This document shows positions 16,078 to 22,768 of a stretch of DNA of 32,267 nt, one piece after another. The position numbers and the translations under genes are program-made. Source of the stretch: Bacillus sp. J33 (GTDB lineage: Bacteria; Bacillota; Bacilli; Bacillales; Cytobacillaceae); the NCBI RefSeq assembly GCF_000518885.1, contig NZ_JAEL01000065.1, positions 1 through 32,267 of the forward strand, written 5' to 3'. The notes beneath the pieces are model-generated. The model was given only the letters and a program-made list of their open reading frames with translations, had not been told where the DNA came from and ran no database searches. The first letter of the stretch is position 1. Each line of letters opens with the position of its first letter.

Positions 16078-16109
16078 AGGCTGTCGGAGAGGGCAGCTTC
16101 TTCTTTTTG
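16078..16109 (+). terminator. Weak Rho-independent terminator
   Basis: AGGCTGTC (16078-16085) and GGCAGCTT (16092-16099) pair with two G-U pairs, followed by CTTCTTTTT. It probably ends or weakens the ato transcript before the regulator gene. Confidence 0.55.
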
Positions 16110-16119
16110 AATGAAAATT

Positions 16120-16128
16120 TGATATAAT
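16120..16128 (+). promoter_or_regulatory. Extended -10 promoter of the sigma-54 activator gene
   Basis: TGATATAAT is a perfect extended -10 (TGnTATAAT). No good -35 lies upstream. It would give the activator gene a separate, constitutive sigma-A start. Confidence 0.5.
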
Positions 16129-16164
16129 GACTATTTAAGAGGCGTTGGAACGGGGTGTGATGGT

Positions 16165-17559
16165 ATGAAGCTTCCTTATGAGTGGTTAGAGGAGATTATT
16201 TCTTTATGTATCGAACGTATTGTCGTCGTTGACCATGAAGGGATCATTGTTTATATTGATTCAGCTTATTGTGAATTCATAGGAATCCCCTTCGAAGAAG
16301 CAGTTGGGCAGCCCGCTCAAGATGTAATTATGAATACGCGCATGCACATTGTCGCAAAAACAGGCGAAAAAGAATTGGAAGACCTTCAGCCCATTAACGG
16401 AAGTGTCATGATTGCAAACCGCTATCCCATTGTCATCGGCGGGGAGTTAGTCGGAGCTTTAGGGACGGTGATGTTTCCTGATCCGGATAACCTCAGGCAC
16501 TTTAAAAATAAAATGAATAACCTGATGGAAGAATTGAACTTTTATAAAAATAAAGCCATTAATGAGCTGAAAAGCAAGTATACATTTGATGATCTTGTTG
16601 GCAGAAGCCCTCTGTTTACTTCAGCAAAACGGATGGGTGAGAAGGTTGCCGGGGGTGATTCTTCTATTTTGATTACCGGAGAATCCGGCACGGGAAAAGA
16701 ATTATTTGCCCATGCCATTCATCACAGCAGCATGCGAAGCCATTTTCCGTTTGTTCCTGTAAACTGCGCTTCTATTCCGGAAGCTTTATTTGAATCCGAG
16801 TTTTTTGGATATGATGAAGGAGCTTTTACAGGGGCTGTAAAAGGCGGGAAAGAAGGCTTATTTAAAGTGGCTGACAAGGGAACGATTTTTTTGGACGAAA
16901 TTGGGGAAATGCCGCTTAGCATGCAAAGCAAGTTATTAAGAGCCCTGCAGGAAAAAGAAATTCAGCCGGTTGGCGGGCAGAAGGCGATTCCTGTTGATGT
17001 CAGAATCATCGCAGCAACAAACCGGGATTTACTCCAAATGGCTGAAGACGGCACATTCAGGCAGGATCTATACTACAGGCTAAATGTGATTAACATCGAA
17101 ATTCCTCCTTTAAGAAAAAGGAAAGAAGATATTGAAATGATTGCGAAAAATCTGTTGCATAAGCTGGAGAGGAAATTTTACCGGAGCGGAACAGCCATTT
17201 CCCCCGAAGCGATTGAAAAATTGACGGCACACAAATGGCCTGGAAATGTCCGTGAACTGGAGAATGTACTCGAAAGAGCCATCAATGTGGTCGATGGCTC
17301 CGAAATCGAGGTATCACACCTGCCGCTTTATATTGCAGATCAAGAGGTAAAGGGAAAAGTGCAGGATTCAAGAGTTTCTCCTTTACCTGATTCCTCGGCT
17401 GCAATAGTCGAGCCTTTGAAGGATACAATAGAAAAAGCTGAAAAAAAAGCGATCCTGCATGCCCTGCATGTCACGGAAGGGAATAAATTGGAAGCTGCTA
17501 AACTCCTGGGAATTGGAAAAACGAAATTTTACGATAAATGCAAGCTTTTTGGTATATGA
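16165..17559 (+). CDS. Sigma-54-dependent activator (PAS, AAA+, HTH_8)
   Basis: This 464-aa protein activates SigL RNA polymerase by ATP hydrolysis. A PAS-like sensor occupies about 15-105 and a short coiled coil about 110-135. In the AAA+ domain, Walker A is GESGTGKE (172-179), the sigma-54-contacting GAFTGA loop is at 219-224, Walker B IFLDE is at 241-245, and the R-finger region follows (AATNRDL, FRQDLYYRLNV). Residues about 430-464 form a Fis-type HTH ending KTKFYDKCKLFGI. It lies downstream of the ato operon, which carries the only clear sigma-54 promoter in the window, with three dyads upstream. The ligand is probably a ketone body or hydroxy acid. Confidence 0.95.
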   Translation: MKLPYEWLEEIISLCIERIVVVDHEGIIVYIDSAYCEFIGIPFEEAVGQPAQDVIMNTRMHIVAKTGEKELEDLQPINGSVMIANRYPIVIGGELVGALGTVMFPDPDNLRHFKNKMNNLMEELNFYKNKAINELKSKYTFDDLVGRSPLFTSAKRMGEKVAGGDSSILITGESGTGKELFAHAIHHSSMRSHFPFVPVNCASIPEALFESEFFGYDEGAFTGAVKGGKEGLFKVADKGTIFLDEIGEMPLSMQSKLLRALQEKEIQPVGGQKAIPVDVRIIAATNRDLLQMAEDGTFRQDLYYRLNVINIEIPPLRKRKEDIEMIAKNLLHKLERKFYRSGTAISPEAIEKLTAHKWPGNVRELENVLERAINVVDGSEIEVSHLPLYIADQEVKGKVQDSRVSPLPDSSAAIVEPLKDTIEKAEKKAILHALHVTEGNKLEAAKLLGIGKTKFYDKCKLFGI

Positions 17560-17566
17560 TTATTGT

Positions 17567-18073
17567 TTATGAAAAATGAGCATTTAAATAGCTGCTATAG
17601 ATGACTTTTAACTTCTCCCGGGCACCCTGTCGCCAGTTTTTCACTGCTGACAGGGTGACTTGTTCTTTATCGGCAATTTCCCTGACTGTCATTTGATCAC
17701 ACAACGTATACTCCAGCCATTTTCGCTGGTTGGCTGAAAGAGTTCCGCAGGTCGAAAGCAATTCCTGAAGCAGCTCAGTGCCGCTTAAATCTGAAGTTTC
17801 TGCGGTGATCTCCCAGAATTCTTCTTTCGGATAGACATACTGCGCCTTTTGGTTTGCTTCTTTTGTTAACTCGGTCATCATTTTCCCTTTTACAAAACTA
17901 TACGCATATGGTAAGAATGGCCCTTTCTCTGGATCATGCCGTTTCAAAGCTCTCCAGAGTGCAATCAGCCCCAGCTGATAGAACTCATCTCTGTTTTTAT
18001 AAATCCTCAGTCTGTTCATGATTTTATGGATCATCGGTTCATATTGTGCTGCAATTTGTTCAAAGCTCTCCAC
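17567..18073 (-). CDS. Small sigma-70-family RNA polymerase sigma factor
   Basis: This 168-aa protein starts at GTG 18073 behind AAAGG. It has region 2 (FYQLGLIALWRALKRHDPEK, residues about 30-50, then YAYSFVKGKMMTEL) and a C-terminal region 4 HTH (LCDQMTVREIADKEQVTLSAVKNWRQGAREKLK, about 125-158). Region 3 is short. The size is like SigO/ECF-like factors, and I cannot name the subgroup. It is convergent with the ato activator and follows the winged-helix-like gene, with repeat-rich DNA between. A shared atypical promoter at 10774 and 19105 may be its target. Confidence 0.85.
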   Translation of the reverse strand: MESFEQIAAQYEPMIHKIMNRLRIYKNRDEFYQLGLIALWRALKRHDPEKGPFLPYAYSFVKGKMMTELTKEANQKAQYVYPKEEFWEITAETSDLSGTELLQELLSTCGTLSANQRKWLEYTLCDQMTVREIADKEQVTLSAVKNWRQGAREKLKVIYSSYLNAHFS

Positions 18074-18167
18074 GTTAATAACCTTTCTGGAAAGCGCGCT
18101 CTCTTTGTATTCCCGGGTAGCTCTAACATAGCGGGAATAAGCAGTTTTTGCGAATCGAAAAAAAGTC

Positions 18168-18257
18168 GAGTTTCGGGGAGTTTACCCCCTAAACTCCCGG
18201 GTTTAGGTACCAAACTTCCGGATTAAGGGGGGTAAACTTGCCAACTTTCGGGGGAAA
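18168..18257. repeat. Iteron-like repeat cluster between the HTH gene and the sigma gene
   Basis: AAACTCCCGGGTTTAGG (18191) and AAACTTCCGGATTAAGG (18212) are direct copies 21 bp apart. A third related copy, CAACTTTCGGGGG, starts at 18242 and a fourth, GAGTTTCGGGG, at about 18168. GGGAGTTTA (18176-18184) and TAAACTCCC (18190-18198) also form a perfect 9-bp dyad with a CCCCC centre. The cluster lies upstream of the sigma gene and is a likely protein-binding array. Confidence 0.6.
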
Positions 18258-18267
18258 TTCACTTTTT

Positions 18268-19080
18268 TTATTTTTTGTAAAAAAAGTTGATGCATAAGTC
18301 ATCCTGATCTGCTGTAAAGCCCATTTCAAACAACTCTTCGAAGTAAAGCTCCTCCAATTTTTTATTCAAAATGCCGTAGAAGTATGCGATCGGTTTTGCT
18401 ACAGTGCTGGCTTTCATTTTGCGGATCAGCTGCTTAAAGGAATGAATGGCTATGTCGAGGAGTCCGGTTTTGTCTTGTTCCCGGTTGTTTTTGTAGCCTG
18501 CGATGGCCGTCATCCTCCAAAACTCTTCAATTTGTCTGGCTTCAGGAAAAAAGTACTTCACAGCGTCGGCAAATGGTTTTGGAACCCGATCACTAGTAAA
18601 AGTATGATCGAGCGCGGTTTTGCTACGTTTAGTATTCTCTTGACTTTTACTAGTTTTAGAAAGATTGATAGTTTTATTTGGGTGGTCCATTTTTTTCTCC
18701 TTAGGTGGTTCACTGTTAGGAAAACAATTGAAAATGTAGAGGTTGCTGGATTGCGAACCGTTTTTCCTTTCTGTTTCATAGACTGTAAAAATGCCTAGCT
18801 CAGCTGCTTTTACGATCATTCTTTTAAACGTGGAACGGGAAATTCCGTTGCCGCTGTATTCTTCGTGAATGGCTTTTAGAACGGTCCCGATCTTGGCATT
18901 GGACACTCCCGGAACCTTGGCTGCAAAACGGGCCAGCCGCTTTAACCCTATCAGTTCTCCTTTCGAAAACTTGTCCTTATTTACCGCAAGCCACATCTCC
19001 AAATGAGCATTAAACTCCTGCAGGTTTTTAAACTGCGAAAACTTATCAAACTGGTCAACACTGCCTGATTTTAAATTCAT
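18268..19080 (-). CDS. Winged-helix-like DNA-binding protein (function unknown)
   Basis: From ATG 19080 the protein has 270 aa; a GTG at 19101 lies in the promoter/ribosome region and is not the start. Residues about 40-115 look like a helix-turn-helix of the HTH_36/replication-initiator kind (GLKRLARFAAKVPG, AKIGTVLKAIHEEY, SRSTFKRMIVKAAELGI). A polar linker rich in Lys, Ser and Thr (about 130-165) follows, then a helical C-terminal part ending DLCINFFYKK. Its promoter block matches that of the DUF1659 gene. It precedes the sigma gene, with the iteron-like cluster between. It may bind those repeats. I do not recognise a named family beyond the HTH. Confidence 0.75.
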   Translation of the reverse strand: MNLKSGSVDQFDKFSQFKNLQEFNAHLEMWLAVNKDKFSKGELIGLKRLARFAAKVPGVSNAKIGTVLKAIHEEYSGNGISRSTFKRMIVKAAELGIFTVYETERKNGSQSSNLYIFNCFPNSEPPKEKKMDHPNKTINLSKTSKSQENTKRSKTALDHTFTSDRVPKPFADAVKYFFPEARQIEEFWRMTAIAGYKNNREQDKTGLLDIAIHSFKQLIRKMKASTVAKPIAYFYGILNKKLEELYFEELFEMGFTADQDDLCINFFYKK

Positions 19081-19104
19081 TTTAATGCACCGCCCTTTCA
19101 CCTT

Positions 19105-19145
19105 TATATATAGAAATGAAATGGGAAAAAGGGCAGGGTGAATTT
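19105..19145 (-). promoter_or_regulatory. Promoter matching that of the DUF1659 unit
   Basis: Read on minus: AAATTCACCCTG (19134-19145), TGCCCT as -35-like element (19130-19135), 17 bp, then TATATATA (19105-19112) and AAGGTGAAAGG. Element order and spacing equal those at 10774-10812. Confidence 0.6.
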
Positions 19146-19234
19146 CGGGAAGTTGTGACGAAATAGTGAACAGTTAGGGTATTACTAGGAACAGGAAAAG
19201 GTAGTTTTGGGTTATAAGATTTAGGCGATATGTG

Positions 19235-19849
19235 AGAGTGATGGATGAGTGGATGTCATGGGTGGTTCATGGGGACGATGATAGAGGTACAGGGAAGAAA
19301 AAGGTCGCCATAAAAGGATCATGGCGACGTTAAAAGAGGCGGAGGGAAGAAAAAGGTCGTCATAAGAGGTTCATGACGACGTAAATGGAAGCGGAGGGAA
19401 GAAAAAGGTCGCCATAAGAGGTTCATGGCGACTTTAAAAGAGGCGGAAGGAAGAAAAGGGTCGCCATAAAAGGATCATGGCGACGTAAATGGAAGCAGAG
19501 GGAAGAAAAAGGTCGCCATAAGAGGTTCATGGCGACTTTAAAAGAGGCGGAAGGAAGAAAAGGGTCGCCATAAAAGGATCATGGTGACGTTAATGGAAGC
19601 GGAGGGAAGAAAAAGGTCGTCATAAGAGGTTCATGGCGACGTAAATGGAAGCGCAGGGAAGAAAAAGGTCGCCATAAGAGTTTCATGGCGACGTAAATGG
19701 AAGCGCAGGTAAGAAAAAGGTCGCCATAAAAGGATCATGTCGACGTTAATGGAAGCGGAGGGAAGAAAAAGGTAGCTATAAAAGATTCATGTCGACATTA
19801 ATAGTGGCCCAGGGAAGAATAACGTCGATATAGAAGTTCACGGCAACCT
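19235..19849. repeat. Tandem repeat array, 52-bp period, about 12 units, hairpin in each
   Basis: The left arm GTCGCCAT recurs at 19304, 19356, 19408, 19460, 19512, 19564, 19616, 19668, 19720, 19772 and 19824, always 52 bp apart. A decayed unit lies in phase at 19252. Each unit reads GGAAGAAAAAG, GTCGCCAT, a 9-nt loop, ATGGCGAC, then a linker (TTAAAAGAGGCGGAG or TAAATGGAAGCGGAG). The outer units are the most diverged. The period is not a multiple of three and no long frame crosses it. Confidence 0.95.
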
Positions 19850-19969
19850 TGAAGGATAAGAAGCAGTGAAAAATATAGCCCATGATGAAAACAATCGCAA
19901 AGTCAGATTACCTGTTCGGGATTGGGATTCAAGCGGTCATAAACAAAAACAAATACTTAATCAACACCC

Positions 19970-20025
19970 TTGACAATGATAATCATTTTCACTTAAACTG
20001 TTCTTATTAGTGATAATCATTATCA
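19970..20025 (+). promoter_or_regulatory. Two Fur boxes and promoter
   Basis: GACAATGATAATCATTTTC (19972-19990) matches the 19-bp Fur consensus at 17 positions and overlaps a TTGACA (19970-19975). TGATAATCATTATCA (20011-20025) is a perfect 7-1-7 Fur box. Together they predict iron repression of the genes starting at 20087. Confidence 0.82.
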
Positions 20026-20086
20026 ATTATACAAGTCTACATAAAAAGTAAAACTTAATAAAAAATCAGCTGACCAAAGGGAGGGG

Positions 20087-20212
20087 ATGAAATCGCCTGC
20101 ACTCTATATGTGTGATTGGTGTGGTTTTATTGAAGAGAATGAGGATCAAGATCAGCATTTTCAATGCCCTTGCTGCGGGTTAGATGACATCGAAGCTGCT
20201 GAAAGCTCATAA
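20087..20212 (+). CDS. 41-aa CxxC zinc-ribbon-like protein
   Basis: This short protein, below common ORF cut-offs, starts at ATG 20087 directly behind AAAGGGAGGGG (tight spacing). It reads MKSPALYMCDWCGFIEENED, then QDQHFQCPCCGLDDIEAAESS. Two Cys pairs, C9-x2-C12 and C27-x2-C30, make a compact zinc- or iron-binding ribbon similar to a rubredoxin knuckle; C29 is an extra. Two Fur boxes lie 60-115 bp upstream, so expression should rise in iron starvation. A gene for an IDEAL-like protein follows 48 bp later. Function unknown; an iron-sparing or metal-sensing role is speculation. Confidence 0.65.
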   Translation: MKSPALYMCDWCGFIEENEDQDQHFQCPCCGLDDIEAAESS

Positions 20213-20260
20213 GGAAAAAAAATGCACGATCTATTAATTTTGTTAAAGGGAGAGAAGAAC

Positions 20261-20668
20261 ATGAATGAACATTATATTGCTATAAACACATTTCAACATG
20301 ATATTGATTGCTTTTGTCCTGATGATTATCATGCATTCTCGATCACGCTCCAAAAAGGAGATCTAATCGAAGTCACCCCTGAACGCAAATTTACGATGGC
20401 AAAGGGATGGTATACTTTCGTTGTCATTAATGAGCAACATGCCTTTTATATGGCCATGGAAGATTTGGAGCAGTATATATTAAATGAAAACATCAAATCA
20501 ATGCTGGACATAGACTTGAAAATAAACTATCTGCAATATAAGATCGATCAAGACCTTGAAAGCGGAGACAAAGCATCCTTTGCCAGGCACACTAACCTTC
20601 TAAGCGAAACACGAAAACTTAAAGAGGAACTGGAAAATTATTTTAATGATATAACTTTGTTAAATTAA
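20261..20668 (+). CDS. IDEAL-domain-like protein
   Basis: From ATG 20261, which follows AAAGGGAG, the protein has 135 aa. An in-frame ATG at 20222 lies upstream of that site and is less likely. The N-terminal part (about 1-75) is a beta-rich domain (MNEHYIAINTFQHDIDCFCP; KGDLIEVTPERKF). The C-terminal helices include YKIDQDLESGDKASFARHTN, which fits the I-D-x-x-L-x3-D pattern of the IDEAL motif found in Bacillus YpiB and ComK-related proteins. It then ends in KLKEELENYFND. It probably shares the Fur-controlled transcript with the 41-aa protein and ends before the terminator at 20809. Function unknown. Confidence 0.7.
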   Translation: MNEHYIAINTFQHDIDCFCPDDYHAFSITLQKGDLIEVTPERKFTMAKGWYTFVVINEQHAFYMAMEDLEQYILNENIKSMLDIDLKINYLQYKIDQDLESGDKASFARHTNLLSETRKLKEELENYFNDITLLN

Positions 20669-20808
20669 TTTATGAGGAATTTTCCAAAAGTGAGAAGTTC
20701 CCAAACCCTTTGAATTCATAAGGGGAGAAAACGTCGAGCCGTGCCGCCATTTATTTAGGGAAACTCCCTGTAAAAAATTTGGATGAATGATTGAATATTT
20801 TTTATGTT

Positions 20809-20843
20809 AAACCCTTTAAGTTTATCTTCTTAAAGGGTTTTTT
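20809..20843 (+). terminator. Rho-independent terminator
   Basis: AAACCCTTTAAG (20809-20820) and CTTAAAGGGTTT (20829-20840) form a perfect 12-bp stem with an 8-nt loop and a T tail. The rest of 20669-21032 shows no gene or further structure I can support. Confidence 0.85.
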
Positions 20844-21032
20844 GGCTGATAAAAGCTAGTCATAGTAAATAGCCCAATAGCCAGGAGCGGGATGCGCACT
20901 CCTCCAACTCGGTTAATCAACAATATAGATACTTGTAATTTTGTGTTAAAATCAAGTTGAAGCATGTTAAGCATTTAATGAACTATCGAGCAGGATATCA
21001 ATGAAAGATTATGGGAGCAGCTAGAATAAATC

Positions 21033-21215
21033 ATGAAGAGATATAAGCTAAAAAATCATTTTAAGGGTTTAAAAAAGGGAACACAATTCTATTTAATTGC
21101 TGAATCTGAATTTATAGGAATCAAAGATTTTGTTTTGCGAACGAAAGACTTATCGATCAGGATTTCCATTAATGAAAGGGAGCTTCGTAAGAATTTTACT
21201 TTATTGGATTCATAA
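21033..21215 (+). CDS. Small basic protein of unknown function
   Basis: This 60-aa protein begins MKRYKLKNHFKGLKKGTQFY and continues as a likely small beta barrel: LIAESEFIGIKDFVLRTKDL, ISINERELRKNFTLL. Sequence style and length resemble small hypothetical proteins of Bacillaceae. The ribosome site is weak: GGGAG lies about 15 nt before the ATG. It is isolated and unaffected by the upstream terminator only if it has its own promoter. I cannot assign a function, and it could be a relic. Confidence 0.5.
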   Translation: MKRYKLKNHFKGLKKGTQFYLIAESEFIGIKDFVLRTKDLSIRISINERELRKNFTLLDS

Positions 21216-21292
21216 AACAGGGAAATAGTATAGTGGCGATATTTAACAAGCTGTACTCCATTTAATGTGAAAATCGTCAATTTTCCCCGTAA

Positions 21293-21430
21293 TCTGCACG
21301 GGTTATGGCATTAACCATCAGGCTTGCAATTGATGGATTCACAATTGAATTAATGAGGAACCCCCAGTTAGATGTTAAGGAATATATTCAAGAGCTATTA
21401 ACCATTTTCGATAAGTCCGCTATAAGGTAA
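21293..21430 (+). pseudogene. C-terminal remnant of a TetR/AcrR-type regulator
   Basis: The only open part reads MALTIRLAIDGFTIELMRNP from ATG 21305, then QLDVKEYIQELLTIFDKSAIR and a TAA. This looks like the last helices of a TetR-family ligand domain. No HTH-bearing N-terminus is present upstream, where the frame is closed by a stop just before 21292. It is therefore a truncated relic, not a working regulator. Family assignment rests on pattern memory. Confidence 0.5.
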
Positions 21431-21468
21431 TGTGTCACTTATGGGGATAAATAATAATTTACTATGAG

Positions 21469-21600
21469 TTGCTTTGCTATAGCTGCAAAAAAATATTCAG
21501 ATTATACGAAGAAACCCTGGAGTATAAACTATTTAAGGAAAAAAGAGCAAAATATTTTGCTGCGAAGATTGCAGCCATAAGATACGCATTGAAGCAATAA
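21469..21600 (+). CDS. Possible small CxxC protein or relic
   Basis: An open frame from TTG 21469 gives 43 aa: LLCYSCKKIFRLYEETLEYK, then LFKEKRAKYFAAKIAAIRYA and LKQ. The CYSC pair and the basic amphipathic helix look protein-like. No convincing ribosome site or ATG start exists, so it may be a remnant. The surrounding 21216-22021 region otherwise holds the TetR relic, a terminator and bceA control elements. Confidence 0.3.
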   Translation: MLCYSCKKIFRLYEETLEYKLFKEKRAKYFAAKIAAIRYALKQ

Positions 21601-21691
21601 AAAATTTTTTTAGATAGGAATCATTCAGCAGAATAAAAGCTAACTTGGAAAAGAGAAATGCAAACTCAATAACGGAAGAAAATGACAAGTG

Positions 21692-21730
21692 AAAGGCACC
21701 ATCCAGATTCAGGATGGTGCCTTTTGATTT
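21692..21730 (+). terminator. Rho-independent terminator
   Basis: AAAGGCACCATCC (21692-21704) and GGATGGTGCCTTT (21712-21724) form a perfect 13-bp stem with a 7-nt loop, with T-rich sequence after it. The stem can terminate from both sides. It shields the bce promoter from upstream transcription. Confidence 0.85.
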
Positions 21731-21816
21731 TCCAAAAGTCTTATGAGGTTAGAAAGTGAGCATTCTATAATAAGATGGGAACTGTTTTCCGGACCATCCA
21801 TTTCGTCTTATCGAAA

Positions 21817-21832
21817 GTGACAAAACTGTCAC
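21817..21832. promoter_or_regulatory. BceR-type operator upstream of bceA
   Basis: GTGACA-AAAC-TGTCAC is a perfect 6-4-6 dyad, the shape of known BceR/PsdR sites (inverted arms around 4 bp). It lies about 190 bp before bceA. The promoter itself is not clear; TATAGT at 21876 is a candidate -10. Confidence 0.6.
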
Positions 21833-21941
21833 CTTACATCATGTTACTTCTATGGCTGGAAAGAGTGAGGCAGTTTATAGTTGTTACATAACGAAAATGT
21901 TTAGCACGAACGGCAAGGCCTTTGTTTTAACTCACACACCG

Positions 21942-21978
21942 CCCGTCAGGTAAAGTGGAAAATCATTTGCCAGACGGG
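21942..21978 (+). repeat. Leader hairpin of bceAB
   Basis: CCCGTCAGGTAAA (21942-21954) and TTTGCCAGACGGG (21966-21978) pair over 13 positions, with one G-U pair and one A-A mismatch, around an 11-nt loop. There is no T run. It lies about 30 nt before the bceA ribosome site and may affect mRNA stability or expression. Confidence 0.55.
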
Positions 21979-22021
21979 TCTATCATAGCCGTTTAGCTTT
22001 TCTTATGAGGAGGCAGAAAAA

Positions 22022-22768
22022 ATGAAAACCATTATACGCGCAAAAAATTTATCGAAACATTATGGAAAAGGGCTGGTATTAAAAAATATCGATTTAAATA
22101 TAGAACAAGGGGAATTTACTGCGATTATGGGTCCATCCGGTTCAGGAAAATCGACATTAATGAATGTATTGTCTACGATTGATCGCTTTACAGGCGGAGA
22201 AGTATGGCTGGAGGAACAATCCTTGCTGCAATTGAACAAGAAGAATTTACGTAAATTTCGTCAGGAGAATATGGGATTTATTTTTCAGGACTATAACTTA
22301 CTTGATACGTTAAACGTAAAAGAAAATATATTATTGCCGCTTTCTCTACGCAAGTTTGCTACAGAAGAAATGGAACAGCGATTAAAGAGAATTTCTGGAG
22401 CTTTACGAATTGAAGATATTCTTGATAAATATCCGCACGAAATTTCAGGGGGGCAAAAACAGCGGGCAGCAGCGGCAAGGGCCATCATTACTGAGCCGGC
22501 AATTGTTTTTGCAGATGAGCCGACAGGAGCACTTGACTCTCGTTCAGCCACACAATTATTAGAACAGTTAAATGGATTAAATGAAAAATTCCTGACAACC
22601 ATTTTAATGGTCACCCATGATCCTTATGCGGCAAGCTATTGTAAACGTGTTATCTTCTTGCGTGACGGGAAAATTGTCAACGAATTGTATAAAGGAGACC
22701 AAGCGCAAAAAAAGTTTTATGACAGGATCCTTCATACTCAAAGTGTGATGGGGGGCAGCGGGGAATGA
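22022..22768 (+). CDS. bceA: Bce-type ABC transporter ATP-binding protein
   Basis: This 248-aa ATPase of the peptide-resistance (Bce/MacB) type has Walker A GPSGSGKS (37-44), Q-loop in GFIFQDYNLLD, signature ISGGQKQR, Walker B VFADEPTGAL and the His of VTHDP. The Q-loop context and the DEPTGALD end are typical of BceA/YxdL. It partners the 652-aa permease encoded next, overlapping it by 4 bp. The pair frees cell-wall precursor targets from peptides such as bacitracin and signals to the kinase. The ATG follows GAGGAGG. BceR-type control is suggested by the dyad upstream. The exact peptide cannot be read. Confidence 0.93.
   Translation: MKTIIRAKNLSKHYGKGLVLKNIDLNIEQGEFTAIMGPSGSGKSTLMNVLSTIDRFTGGEVWLEEQSLLQLNKKNLRKFRQENMGFIFQDYNLLDTLNVKENILLPLSLRKFATEEMEQRLKRISGALRIEDILDKYPHEISGGQKQRAAAARAIITEPAIVFADEPTGALDSRSATQLLEQLNGLNEKFLTTILMVTHDPYAASYCKRVIFLRDGKIVNELYKGDQAQKKFYDRILHTQSVMGGSGE

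Noticed and set aside
19235-19849. CRISPR-like appearance of the repeat array
   Set aside because: The whole 52-bp unit repeats; there are no unique spacers and no cas genes in the window.
20669-21032. Possible riboswitch or small RNA between the IDEAL-like gene and the next small gene
   Set aside because: Apart from the clear terminator I find no conserved RNA motif or promoter pair.
21935-21956. About 15 nt identical to the conserved 16S rRNA segment ACACACCGCCCGTCA
   Set aside because: The match stops on both sides and the stretch is explained by a local hairpin; it is not an rRNA gene fragment as far as I can see, though universal 16S primers could anneal.
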